Below, in pieces: positions 50,259-62,470 of a DNA stretch of 64,000 nucleotides (position 1 is its first letter; each line of letters opens with the position of its first letter). This DNA comes from Chrysoperla carnea (Eukaryota; Arthropoda; Insecta; Neuroptera; Chrysopidae). The position numbers were made by a program, and so were the translations under genes. The notes under the pieces were generated by a model. The model was not told the origin of the DNA. It searched no databases and worked only from the letters and a program-made list of their open reading frames with translations. The stretch spans positions 42,505,935 through 42,569,934 of the forward strand of contig NC_058338.1 of NCBI RefSeq assembly GCF_905475395.1, written 5' to 3'.

Positions 50259-53154
50259 ATGAGTATAGAAGAACTTGAAAAAGAAATACAAGAACTAAAA
50301 CAAAAATTACAAATAAAAGAAAATGAATTAAGAATTTTAAAATCAAATGTAAAATATACATTCAAATATTTCATTTTGAATTCTTAACATAATTGTAATT
50401 TTGTAGGATGAGAACAACAAATTAAGAACTTCTTATTCAGATAATTTTGAAAAACATGAAATTGAAAAATATTGTCGACAAATAATTTTACCGGAGATTG
50501 GAATAGAAGGTTTGTTTGTTAGTTAGTGGTGGCGACGAAAGAGCACAATTATGAATTATTAACACCTTTTAGGACAAAAAAGAATTACATCAGCCAAAGT
50601 ACTGGTCGTGGGTGCAGGAGGATTAGGATGTCCTGCAGCACAGTACCTAGTTGCCGCTGGCATTGGTAAAGTAAATAGTTTAAAGGAAATTTAGATGTCA
50701 TGCTAGTTATTTTGTAATATGTCATTATTGTTAATATTTTTAGGAACACTTGGCCTTGTAGACAGTGATGTTGTTAGTATATCAAATTTACATCGACAAA
50801 TACTTTACAATGAAGTCGATTTACATTTACCAAAAGTTGATGTGGCATTTAAAAAATTATTAAGGTATACCCACTTATTTAATATTCGGGGAAAAAGTTT
50901 TGATTCTTTAAGATTGTATTGATAAGAATAAACATCTGGCATGTACTTCGTAAGTGGTTTCAAAATGACGAGCGAAAAATATTTAGATTATAAAAAATTC
51001 TAGAAAATTTGATGATCGTTTTCTTTAAAGTAAAGATATACGTATTTATTAGCGTGTCATGTATTTAGATAAAAAAATCTACAATCTCTGAGAAGGGTTT
51101 GGTATCGTGGGATAACTTCTTTAAAAATAAAATATTGATAAACCGATGATCGTTTCCAGCCTGAACTGGGTATGATTATTTTTTAAAGCCTTTTTAAATT
51201 AAGCAAATTCGTTTTTTAGTATGAATAAAAATTTAAATTGTGTTCGTATACAAGAAAAATTAACTCGTATGAATTGTGCCGAAATATTTCATAATTTTGA
51301 TGTGATCCTCGATTGTACTGATAATGTTCCAACCAGATATCTTGTAAATGATGTATGCGTACTTTTAAACAAACCATTAGTAGCTGGAAATGCTATTAAA
51401 TTTGAAGGACAATTGCTTGTGTGTATTCCAGGGAAAACATCGTGTTATAGATGTTTGTTTCCTTCACCACCGTCGAGAGAATGCGTCGGATCATGTAATG
51501 AAGATGGCGTTTTAGGATCAAGTATGTATGCTAACAAAGATTATATTAAGAAGCAATATTTTTTCATTTCTGTTGCTTGAAATTTAAAAATATTTATATA
51601 TTTTTGCATCTCAGATTTCAAATCTGACCTTTAGTGTGGGTACAGTTTTAATTTTTTTGTAGTTGAGGCTTTTTCTAGAGTTCACAAAAAAAATTCATAT
51701 TGTGAATAGATCGATTATCAGGAACTCTACTTTATTATCTTAAACTAAATATTGCAAATTTTATATGCAAATGAAAATTTAAAGTCTTAATTTGCAAAAT
51801 AGCTGTAGCACAAAGAGAAAAATTAATTTCGGATTTGAGATTAGCACACTATCACAGTTTTGTCATGGGTTTTTTTCCATAATTTAAAAACTTTAAGCTA
51901 AAATTTTAATTTAACTTCCAGTTCCTGGTATAATTGGTGTTCTCCAGTCGCTTGAAGCGTTAAAAATCATAATTGGCAAAACCTTAGAAACCGATTTTCA
52001 AAAATTAACAATATTTGATGGTTCTAATTGTCGATTTCGTCATTTAAATTTGCGAACACCAAAACCTGACTGCTCTGTATGTAGCAGTAAATCTATAATA
52101 AAGCTATCTTCATTGCCAGAGTATGAGGAATGGTGTGGATTGGATAGCCAAGAAACTATTGTAAGTTAATTTAAGCTCAATTACTAAATATTTCAATTGA
52201 CGCAAACTTGAGCAATTGAGCAAACTTGATTTAAAGTATACCCTAAAGACTCCTGGTATTGTTATCCAATTCAGTAAAGCAAAAACCTCATATTCTAAAA
52301 CTGATTTATCCAGTAATCAGAAATAAGTTTTTTGTTATTCGAAATTTAAAATTCTCTCATTTAAAAAAAATGCTTTCTTGTATTTTATCCTTTTTAGGTT
52401 TTATTTTCTTTTAATTATTAACCCATATCGTTAAAAACATCAGGCGAAATTAAATTTGAAGTTTGTATTTCCAAATATCAAATTGAGTTATTTGGGATAT
52501 GAGTACTTAGGCACACGAATAACCAGCTAAATGTATTAACATAGTATAAAAGTCCAGATCCAGCGCAGTCTTAGCCCTCTTTTGGTATGCCCATACTTGT
52601 GTAACTTTAGCCTTAATATTTACCGGTTTTTTGTGAAGCAGTGTATCTGCAAAATTTCGTTAATTTTTTTTATTTATTTAAAATCGATAATTTTTTTAGG
52701 CAAATTACCCTCCAATAGTGATTTTACCTAGTGATCAAAGAGTAACCGTTCAAGAATTAGTTGAATGGAATAAAATTAACAAAAAGTATCTAATATTAGA
52801 CGTTCGCCCAAAGGTCGAATTTGAAATGTGTCATCTACCAAACTCAATTAATATAACTCTAAAAGAATTATGTTCAAAAGCAAATCGTGATAAATGTTTT
52901 AAAGATCTGGAAGATAGGTTCAAAAAAGAAATAAACTCTGTATCAAGTAGGTATTTTTGAATTAATTTACTTTAAATATTTAATTAAAAAATCTTATTAT
53001 AGTTTTAGTTTTATGTCGTTGTGGCAATGACTCACAAAAAGCTGTTCAAATATTAAATGAAAATAATTCGAACAAGAATTTGTCATTTTTTGATATAGCA
53101 GGAGGTTTGTATGCGTGGAATGAATACATTGATAACTCGTTCCCTTTATATTAA
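50259..53154 (+). CDS. MOCS3: MOCS3/Uba4: adenylyltransferase and sulfurtransferase, eight exons
   Basis: E1-like enzyme that adenylates and then thiocarboxylates the sulfur carriers MOCS2A and Urm1, for molybdenum cofactor synthesis and tRNA 2-thiolation in the cytosol. Exons: 50259-50348, 50407-50509, 50573-50665, 50744-50864, 51220-51521, 51922-52160, 52700-52946 and 53003-53154. They join in frame to 448 aa (human about 460). Residues 1-28 form a short coiled coil ([14 protein letters not shown]). The nucleotide-binding loop is GAGGLG at 78-83. Zinc-type pairs are C211/C214 and C287/C290, and the conserved Cys of the adenylation domain is C228. A C-terminal rhodanese domain ([17 protein letters not shown]) has its persulfide Cys at 403 ([11 protein letters not shown]). 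I prefer the ATG at 50259 over an upstream in-frame ATG at 50196 because it matches the family's N-terminus. All catalytic residues I can check are present. Confidence 0.95.
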
Positions 53155-53197
53155 TTGTTTTTATAATGCTATGGTTGTTAATATTTTAATAATTTTA

Positions 53198-53203
53198 AAT
53201 AAA
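53198..53203 (+). terminator. Polyadenylation signal of MOCS3
   Basis: AATAAA lies 44 bases after the MOCS3 stop and is followed by a T/G-rich stretch. It is a good candidate for a short 3' UTR. Confidence 0.6.
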
Positions 53204-53808
53204 GTTTGGAAAATAATTAGTTTAATTTTTGCAATTGTTGTACAGTAAATTCTCGTTAAAGCGGTAGGTCCAAGAAAATGTGATGATTAAAAAAATATTT
53301 GAAAAATTTATCAAGTCACAATATCTTTAAATCACAAAAGAAATTTATTCTTAAGAGCAGGTGTTTAATTTTCCATTATTTGATTGAAAATTGTTCCTCA
53401 AAAGCGCACTAATATATTTTGACACAGCATCTACAGTTTATGCATTTTTTCTATAGTTATCATTCGGTGATGACACTAAAGATATTTCGTCAAGCTAAAA
53501 TGTTTATCTAATATTCTTAGTCAAACTGCTAGCTAGCTAGCAATATTTTAGAAAAGTATAGAGATAGGCGATGTTGGTAAAAAACATCGATATCGGACTA
53601 TCAATTGTCACTAAAAGATGTCTTCTCATTTCATAAGATTAGTTATTATTTAGCTTAACATGATGCATAAATCACATAAAGTTGAATTCCTGAAAAAAAC
53701 AATTAAGAAATCGACGCTATATTGAATGATAAAATAATTTCAATTAAATATTAAGTTGAAAATGATATTCAATTTAGCGGGAGTATTGGCAGAAAGCGTA
53801 GTAGATAA
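53204..53808. other. Intergenic DNA between MOCS3 and the PGAM-like gene
   Basis: AT-rich and non-coding. It contains a CTAGCTAGCTAG run near 53530-53541. Confidence 0.5.
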
Positions 53809-54077
53809 AGGAGACAGCTAAATCGATCGTAGCGCTGTTATCTCGGTTCGAAAATGTGGCGGATTTAAGGAAAAAGGCCCAATGGGCAAAATCTATCAAT
53901 AAAGACGAGTCTTCACGATCCTACAGTCGACTTTTTGTCGCTAGGACCACGTGGCCACTGATTCATGCCAAAATTAGCCCAACCTCAATTTTTGCCGAGG
54001 CCTACATTATATGTGCGGTAAATCCGGGCCTAATTGGCGGCCCAGTGGGAAAATGCTCCTTTGTCCGCCTATTATAA
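53809..54077. other. GC-rich island in AT-rich intergenic DNA
   Basis: By eye the base composition here is near half G+C, against roughly a quarter to a third around it. It has an open frame of 73 codons (53856-54077) starting MADLRKKAQWAKSIN. I see no family match and no second copy in the window. It could be a captured or transposon-derived fragment, or an exon of an unrecognised gene. Confidence 0.35.
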
Positions 54078-54429
54078 CCGTATATAGAGAATCAACTTGG
54101 GTAAAATCGTCATCTCTTTTGAAATATTTGTATATACCTACATAAAAGTACAATAAATTTTAATTTTGCACATTTTCATTTCATTTGAAAAGTACATCAT
54201 AGGTATCGGTGGTAACAATTTAAAATATAATTAAAATGGAAACAACTGAAATATTTGATGCCAGTTCTTTCAAAATTATGTTTTCATAGTTATTTTTTAT
54301 ACTATCTTTTATAATTATGTTTTAATACCTAGATATTTTTTATACTTTTTATAAGTAAAAGTATACAACATACAACACCAAGAAATAAAAATACCAACAA
54401 AAAACTGAAAAAAATTGTAAATTTATAAA

Positions 54430-56223
54430 ATGGCAGAAGCAACAATAAAAGATGTTAAGAAAAACACAGTAGTGTTTTTACGTCACGGTGAAAGCGAATG
54501 GATTCATAAAAACATATACTGCGGCTGGTATGATTCAGATATAACTCGTGAAGGGGAAAGAGAAGCAGAAAAAGCAGGTCAAATATTAAAAGGAGATGGA
54601 TATGTTTTTGATGAAGTATACACATCTGTATTAAGACGAGCTGGGAAAACCGTAGACATTTTGTTGGATATATTAAAGCAGCCTGATATACCAGTTTACA
54701 AATCTTGGCGTTTAAATTCTCGTCATTATGGAGCATTAACGGGACTTAGTAAAGGTGAATCTATTCGAAAATATGGCGAGGAACAAATAAAATTGTGGCG
54801 ACGAGCTTATGACATTCCTCCACCTGAAATTACAAAAGATAATCCTTATTACAATCGAATTTTGGAAGATCCTATATATAAAGGGGGCCCTTCAGAAGAA
54901 GACTTTCCAATAACTGAAAGTTTACAACAAGCTATTGAAAGAACGTTACCTTATTGGAATGATATTATTGCACCGAGAGTTGCAAATGGTAAACACATTC
55001 TTATCGTTGGTCATATGAATAGTTTACGCGCTATAATAAAAGCTATAGATAGAATATCAGATGAAAAAATAATGGAATATAATATTCCAACAGGGGTACC
55101 TTTTATATATGAACTCACTATTGATTTGAAACCAATTATTTCATTAAAATTCCTGGGAGATGCAGATTATGTAAGGAAAGCAAATGAAACTTTAACAACG
55201 CCAGGTAGGGGTTTTGAAAGACCCAAACGATCTAAACCTTCAGTTCTTGAGGTTTATGATTATTTAAGTAAAAAGACAGAACCTGTTCTATCAGCAGTTC
55301 AAAGTGTGAAAGAACATAATGTAGTGGGAATCAAAGAAACAAAAGAACCACAAATAGTCGAAACAAAATTAGATACGATGGAAATAAAAGCAAAAGAAGA
55401 AATTGTAAAGAAAATAGAGGAACAAAAGCTAGAAGAAATAGTCGAGCCAAAAATAGATCAGTTAGTGCAGCCAAAAGCGGATAAACTAGTAGAGCCAGAA
55501 CAGGATAAATTATTAGAGCCAAGAACGGATAAAGTAGTTGAACCAAAAGCAGGTAAAATGAGAGAGCTGAAAGTAGATATAGTTGAGCCAAAATTAGATA
55601 AACTAGTAGAGCCAAGAGAAAATGAAATTAAGGCAAAGCAATTAGAACCCAAAGTAGAAAATCTAATAGACTTATATGCGGACGAAGCCAAAGAAACCGT
55701 TGTACCAATAGAAACAATTGTCGATCAAATGAATATTGTGAAAGATTCAATAATTGAAAAGAAAGAACAACTTGCAGATGGTACAGAGAAAGAAGGAATA
55801 CAATTAGAACCATTAAGCTTAGATGCTAGAGATAAAATTCATGGTAGGGACGATGCAATAGCAAAACAACCAGAAAGTGTACAGTCACACATTGAAACAG
55901 ATGACATGCATTCGAAAGAGGATGTAATCAGTGGTATAATAAGTATTATACATGATGACTCCAAGAAAGTCGATTATAAATCGAAACCAATTGGAACTTC
56001 AATATCAATAACGTCAAAAGATTACGAAGAAGGCCAGGAAATACTTTCAACCAAACGAAGTGTTGCCGGAAATTTTCAAGAAATTGAAGAAAAGTTATCA
56101 ATGGTTACTTCAAGAATGGCTCCAAGTCAAGTTTTAATGATAGAAAAAGAAGCAAAAGAAAAAACACCAACAAAGAAGGAGGACAAAATTGAAATTGAGA
56201 AAAAGAGTAGAGCTCAGCTGTGA
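54430..56223 (+). CDS. Phosphoglycerate-mutase-like protein with long K/E/P-rich tail, intronless
   Basis: A single 597-aa open frame. Residues 10-255 are homologous to dPGM-type phosphoglycerate mutase, which interconverts 3- and 2-phosphoglycerate in glycolysis. Visible motifs: FLRHGESEW with the phospho-accepting His19, GWYDSD, Arg pair RRA, WRLNSRHYGALTG, LWRRAYDIPPP, and the second catalytic His195 in GHMNSLR. In the family the motif is LNERHYGGLTG. Here Ser97 replaces the catalytic Glu, and AHGNS has become GHMNS, so normal mutase activity is doubtful. Usual length is about 250-255 aa. The rest is a charged tail with eight or so degenerate EPKxDKLV units (about residues 335-412). No introns and a divergent active site suggest a retrocopy with a new role, perhaps germline or structural (inference). 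The ATG has an A-rich leader. Confidence 0.9.
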   Translation: MAEATIKDVKKNTVVFLRHGESEWIHKNIYCGWYDSDITREGEREAEKAGQILKGDGYVFDEVYTSVLRRAGKTVDILLDILKQPDIPVYKSWRLNSRHYGALTGLSKGESIRKYGEEQIKLWRRAYDIPPPEITKDNPYYNRILEDPIYKGGPSEEDFPITESLQQAIERTLPYWNDIIAPRVANGKHILIVGHMNSLRAIIKAIDRISDEKIMEYNIPTGVPFIYELTIDLKPIISLKFLGDADYVRKANETLTTPGRGFERPKRSKPSVLEVYDYLSKKTEPVLSAVQSVKEHNVVGIKETKEPQIVETKLDTMEIKAKEEIVKKIEEQKLEEIVEPKIDQLVQPKADKLVEPEQDKLLEPRTDKVVEPKAGKMRELKVDIVEPKLDKLVEPRENEIKAKQLEPKVENLIDLYADEAKETVVPIETIVDQMNIVKDSIIEKKEQLADGTEKEGIQLEPLSLDARDKIHGRDDAIAKQPESVQSHIETDDMHSKEDVISGIISIIHDDSKKVDYKSKPIGTSISITSKDYEEGQEILSTKRSVAGNFQEIEEKLSMVTSRMAPSQVLMIEKEAKEKTPTKKEDKIEIEKKSRAQL

Positions 56224-56378
56224 GTTTATAAAAAGTATAAAAAGTATTTATTTAATTAAAATAGGGTGGTACTTTTTTGATTAAAACTATTACAATTATA
56301 TACGTATCAAGTTTTGATTACGTATTAAATTGTAATATTGCTGCTAAATTTCACATTAAATTTTGTCCGTTTAAATGA

Positions 56379-56384
56379 AATAAA
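56379..56384 (+). terminator. Polyadenylation signal of the PGAM-like gene
   Basis: AATAAA occurs about 155 bases after the stop at 56223 in an AT-rich stretch. It is a plausible but unproven 3' end. Confidence 0.45.
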
Positions 56385-57794
56385 CCCTAATTTAAAAATT
56401 TAATAATGAAATTTATCAATATATATTTTCGAATAAGGTCGGTTCGTTTTAAAGGTGAAACTCCTGGATAGTGAAACTACAGGAAGGGATTTAAGAATGT
56501 CGGCAAATTTCTGATTGTTAATGGAGTATATATATGAATGAAAGGCCTGGTACAAATTAAATTTTCTCAACAAATACAGGTTTGTCTACATGCATTTATC
56601 AAGTTTTTATTTTTTTAATAAATTTGGAATGACCTAGAGAATTTTTCGTGCTTCTAATCTTGTTATAATCTAATCAAACCACGTTTACAAAAGTATTGTA
56701 CTATTCCTAACTTGGGACGAACATTTAAAATAACATAATTTAATTATGACTTTTTAAGTCAATTGTTAAATGAATGTATTTCTAGGACTTCATTTCGTGT
56801 TTTATCAATACTAATTACCATGCTTACTTGTTAAAATATCATTAAAGAACTAAATAAATATTTTAATTTAAACATCAATTAAAGATTGCATTTTATAAAG
56901 AGTATCTGAATGTACCTACATACCAAAATTTTAAACATTACAGGTGAGAAACGGCGGAACTGAGAACCATTGATTTTGGAAAATGACGATTCTTGTAGTA
57001 TAAATCACACTGAAGGCGATGGTGACATTATTATTATTTAACATTTGATCAACATATTAATTTTATAAATTGATAGAAATATCTCAATCAAGAGACATTG
57101 TAACGAAATGCAACTAACAGTAAATAATAAAATTTTTGGTCTGAATAGACAGCTATAGGTTTACTAGAACCCGAAATACAAATTATTTTGCGATTGAAAA
57201 AAATTATTTCTCAAAATAAAGTTAAAATGCAAAAAAAAATAGTTAATAACGCGTTATCGGACATATATGCTACAAAACTTTACCTACGTCTTTAAAATGT
57301 GAAAATAGACGGTAATTATAATTTAAAATATGTCATCAGTTAATGAGAAAACTAGAAAAAAAAGGAGTTACTATGGTAACTTGTTATTTAGTTTAGATTC
57401 TGATAATAATTTGGTTAAATTGATTTGTTGAAAATGCGTGCGGTAATAAACTATTTATCACACACAAAATGAGTGGAGAAGTAATTCTTATCTCACGGGC
57501 GTATATAAAAATCTTTTTTCCGTATTTCGTCTTTGTTCTTTCGTTTGTATTATTTTTAGCAAAACTTGTGAACAATTATATATTCATTTACGGGAGTAAA
57601 TCGTATAATTTAATATGTTAAGGGGCGAACTTTATTTCTACAATCAGTATTTCGAAGCATGATACACTTTTAGACACTTAAATAAAATCTTTTAAAAAAT
57701 CCAACTTTTTATTTCGAGTATCATGGAAGAACAAAATAAAATAAAAGATGAAGGTCTTGTGACTAATTGACACATTTACCACGTAATTAAACCA

Positions 57795-58208
57795 TATAGT
57801 CAGGCAGTTAACAACATCTTCGATTGTCCTATATATTAATGTTTGACATTGATTTTGATACAGGCATTAAATGTAAAATAATATGTTTGGCACTAATTTC
57901 CAACTCCTACTCTGGATACTAATTAAGCGCAGTGAGCTAAAAAATTCGTAGCTGGTAAGGGATAGAGGAAAATATAAATTAGAACAATATTCTTTATAAA
58001 GTAACAAATAACGTGCTAGTTCAAATTTTTCTCTATTTCTTAGAAGTGACGAATATGAGCTTTTTTTCTAACCCGCTGTCCTTAATTGCCAGGATGGGAA
58101 TTGGAAATTAGTGCCAATCGTCGTTTTTACATTTAAATAAATACCTATATCAATGACAGATTTTGCTTTATTAGACAATGGAAAGTGTTGTTGGCTGACA
58201 GTCTAATA
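57795..58208. mobile_element. Foldback element, arms about 190 bp
   Basis: Left arm about 57797-57985 and right arm about 58020-58205 are inverted copies. Matching blocks: GGCACTAATTTCCAA with TTGGAAATTAGTGCC, GACATTGAT with ATCAATGAC, and GTTAACAACATC with GTGTTGTTGGC. Confidence 0.78.
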
Positions 58209-60655
58209 ATAGCAAAATTTTTTTTGACAAATCGTATGAAATGAATCAGATCGAGGGTGTAGAGGTTCGGTATTCGAATTTCCCAAGTTATGTGTATTTT
58301 TTTCACGTATCTATTTTTTATTAAATTTTGATTAGGTACATCAATAATAGTATATAAAAATATGTGGATCGAAGATGAATTTATTTGCCAATTAAAGGAA
58401 AAAATGTATTGAAATAAATTAGCATAATATATAAATATTATAAAAATATATAGATATTGAATATTTTATTTAAAAATGGTTTTAAATTCTTGTTAATAGA
58501 ACATATTTGATGCGCATAGTCTGTTAATATATGAATAACACATATAACTATAATGATTGAGATATTTTAAAAGGCTACGAGACACGAGAATGTAATTAAT
58601 AGTTTATTTTGTTTCCTTTTTCGGATTTCGAAATAAAATGGTATTCATTGTTATTTATTTTAAATATCTCAGAATTCATACTGAGATTCCTTCGGCATGA
58701 CGCCGGATACGCATAATTCAAATACCATAGAATGTTGAAATTGTGGATTAACCGTTTCTTGATCCCACCAAAAAGATGTGTCTTTAATATTAAACAATTT
58801 ATTTTTAATACTAAACAATATTCTATAAAAATTTCAATTTGCTTCAAATATATTTTTTGTATTTATTTGTAAAGTACTTTTGCAAACATTGTAGGGCTAA
58901 AATCTCTCGCAAATGGCCTGATTTGTTAATTTTTTTCATTTTTCAATATATTTAAGTTTATTTTAAAAAAAAATTACAAGCTGTCTCAAAGATATTTGGC
59001 AACCAAAAATTTTATAAGTTTGATAATATAGGGGCTCTATAGATATCGCTACTCTCCAACCAGGTCTGCATTTTTGTATTAAGATATTATGAGAGAGGTA
59101 TATGACGAATTTTCAGAATGCCTGAAACACCTACCTAAAAATGTCTACCAGATCTCCTACTATTTTTACTAAACCACTGTTTACAAAAAATAAAACACGA
59201 GATGGCGCATAGGTCATCCGTCAGAAATACTTTACTAATGTCAAAGAGCCCGTTACTATTTCACTTATGTGCAAAATTCGAATGATCCGGGTCTTTTCAT
59301 ATGGAAGAAATTTGGCAATATGTAAACACTCATTCATCCATAGACATTAGTGTAAAAATGGTATTTTGGTAATCGGGGGATCCTTAAAACGAAACGATCC
59401 GTTGAAAATTTTCGATTCGAATTTCCGGATGGAAACTATTACCTGTACATAACTACATGTATGGAGGTAATTTGAACGCAGAAAAATAGTCTTCGACTTT
59501 TAAGCATTTTGAACAGCCTAACAAAAGTATAGGTGGTATTGTATGGCTGTATAATATTCTATGTGTATGGCAACGTTTGTTCTGCTACGCGAACGCGCGC
59601 GGTACATTTTACTGTGTGAGAATTGATCATTGTAAAATATTGTAAATATACAAGATACAACAAAACAGGCATAATATTGGTGTAGTGGACTGTGGAGTTT
59701 CTTAGTGCGATTCGTGTATTTGATCGCACTGCAGGTGTATTGTGTACAGAGAGAAAAGTATATTCTCATAACTATACACCTAAGCGTGATAATATAATCT
59801 TGAGTTGTATTTATTCAGTAGTTTTGTTCAATTTGCAACTGTCAAATTTACTATCATTTTTTATTTTTAATTCATATAACTGTACACAATGTTTTTAGAA
59901 AATCAATTTTCATATTTTCATTGAAATGTGTTGTTTATGTGATTATTTCTTTGCAATAATATAAAAGTTATTATTTTCACTCATCAAGGTTAACTTTTTT
60001 TGAGTTCAAAATTGTAAATATTGAAGGTAAGTTTTGAACTTTTCATATGAATAACTAAATTTTAGGAATTTTATATCGTTAGTTAAATATAGATAGTTTA
60101 AAATTTTAGTCAGAATTTTTTGACATTTGTATATTGACTCATTATTGACCTGCCTGTTTATTATTTATACATAAACCTTTGATTTTAATTGAGTGTTGTA
60201 ATTTACACGTGAGTTATTTTATTTATTGATTGAACAAAGGTTTATTATTTTAATAATTAAAGCTCTCTGGCTTAGTTTTAGTTCCTTCATTAATAGGTTA
60301 TTGTGACGGTACCAATATACACACCTATGTAAATATTTTTCAAATATTTGTTTTCCTAAATAAACTCTGACAAATGTGTGATCCTCGCTTTTTGTTTTGA
60401 GACTATTAAATCATAGTGAATGAAAATTTGTTGAAAATATTAATTTTGAATTTAATTGATTGCTTTATAATTAAATAATTGGAAACGTTTTAGTCTTTTG
60501 TTACAAAATCCAAGAAAATTTTAGATCAGGAAGTCACAGGCTTGTCGCTTACGCATCTGAGAAAGGCTTAATCCAAGGTTCAAATTGTTATTACCTCACA
60601 AAATGATAACAGTTGTATTTTATTGAAAATATCTGTATATTCACGTCAAAAATGA
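58209..60655. other. Intergenic DNA with a CpG-containing patch
   Basis: No coding gene recognised. Around 59588-59600 is GCGAACGCGCGCGGTAC, unusual here, and 59704-59730 has an AGTGCGAT/ATCGCACT inverted pair. A consensus donor GAAG|GTAAGT lies at 60026/60027. This could be a promoter with a non-coding first exon of a downstream gene, but that is speculative. Confidence 0.25.
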
Positions 60656-60815
60656 GTCAAGAATGTCAAAAATGAGTTTAGTATCTCGTAAACCGTAAGA
60701 GATAGAACAAATTTGAAATGTAAAAAATGTTCTCTATAAAAAGTAAACAACTTTTGTTTGAAACATTTTTTCGTAAACATCTTTGTTTATCCGTTATTGT
60801 GCAAATTAAGCTGAG
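60656..60815. repeat. Dispersed repeat family A, copy 3 (partial)
   Basis: CTCGTAAACCGTAAGAGATAG, AACAACTTTTGTTTGAAACA and TTTTTTCGTAAACATC match copies 1 and 2. The head of the family is missing. Confidence 0.8.
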
Positions 60816-61084
60816 CATAAATTTTCTTTTTCTCCAAAACTATACAAGATAGAAGATTGAAAATTTGTTGGCATATTCAAATAATTAATCTATTTATTAT
60901 AATTTCATACCAAACCTGTCGGATAATATAGAGGTGGATAGAAATTTGTCTAAATTTCGAAAGGGCGACCAGAGTGTCTAAAAAACTGGATTTCATATTA
61001 TACTCCAAACTGGAATCTTTTTCAATACAGAATATGTGTAGATGCCAGAATTTTTAAAATCGATTACGTAGTAGCCTCCACTTT

Positions 61085-61492
61085 CTTGATCTCACTTATC
61101 CCCCTTCCATAAAAATCGAAGGGACTGTTTTACACAGCTAAAAGATATTTACAGTTTTCAATTTTTTTAAGTGTAAATTACTCATAATTCATTGAGTATA
61201 TCAGAAAAGATGACAATGAATTGTTTTACAATTATTACTCTAACTTTTACAGAAATCATATTAATTTATGGTTCTAGATGATGATCATAGATGGAGCAGT
61301 AAAATGTCAGATTAAATTTAATTCTTTTTTTCTTTTTAAATATATCTTTATAAAGTATAGCTCATGTGTTATTCTGATGTATGAGCTATATTGTTGTACA
61401 GTTTCATTCAAATCCATTCTGCAATTTTTTGCGTGAAAGCATAAAAAACAAACAAACAAACATCCTTACTTTCTCATTTGTAATATATAGGG
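61085..61492 (+). mobile_element. Dispersed repeat family D, copy 2
   Basis: Partner of 15446-15832 in the same orientation, ending in the same ACAAACAAACAAACAT...TAATATATAG tail. Confidence 0.7.
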
Positions 61493-62164
61493 ATTTATCC
61501 ATATAAAAAATAAAATAGCAAATAAAAATCGAACAACGGCTTTTGATTCATGTTTATAAACTGGCCAAATTGTTTGTTTGTATCGTAGGTATAGATATAG
61601 TTTTAGGATAGTTTTTCTTTTTATAGTGTAATAAATTTTTAACAAACAATTTTATGAATTCATCTGATTACGATGATAAGACAAACTTATTCAAATATTA
61701 TTCATGATTTCTTCTTAACGCTCAGACATTTCGATAAATGTTTCATCATTATAAACGATTCTAAACGATTGGAAGGTCGTTTACTTTTGACTTCTTTACA
61801 TGACAGATCAGTATCATACATGATTGATTTATAGTCACTTTTTGTAATAAAATATTTAGTGTTAAAATTCGATGCCTTCTAAATTATATTGAAAAAAAAG
61901 TAACGAGTGATATTAAATAAGTAATAGTTATAAAGTAGATTTAGTACAGAATTAGTTCATTTTATTTTTAGCTGAGTCAAAAAGGTAGAAAAACAAAACA
62001 AAACTGAAACAAACCCAAAACTCTTATTTTCATCAAGCGGGCTATAAGTTGTTCGAGTTTTTCTCGAGTTTTTGATCATTTTCACTGGTTGTCGTGACAA
62101 AGTCTAAACACATTTTTTCGTCAATAACTAACCAACCAACATGTTTACCAAGATATTTTTCATG

Positions 62165-62188
62165 TTTTTTTTTTTTTTTTTTTTTTTT
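62165..62188. repeat. T homopolymer run
   Basis: 24 consecutive T. Confidence 0.95.
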
Positions 62189-62224
62189 ATAAAAAAATAC
62201 GTTATTTACTTACCTACTAATTTA

Positions 62225-62470
62225 AAAGTCACCTTTAGGCTAGCAAGGCGAAAATAGAAAGCATAATACGACCGTTTCCATTAAACAAACTCGAGTTTCA
62301 AAACTCATCGAAACCCTTTGATGTGACCGCTTCCAAAAACAAAACTCCAACTGTTGCAAAACCAGCCAGTTTTCAAAAAGTTTGTCTTTGTTTCTGTTTG
62401 TCCGTTTAGTTTGACAATTTCGTTTTTGGCCGAAATCTTGGTGCAACACCAAAACTCATTAAACATAGTG
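62225..62470. mobile_element. Transposon-like remnant
   Basis: Contains GACCGTTTCCATTAAACAAA and a related later block GATGTGACCGCTTCCAAAA about 50 bases on, with CTCGAGTTT nearby. It looks like a worn DNA element. An open frame on the minus strand here has no recognisable product. Confidence 0.35.
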
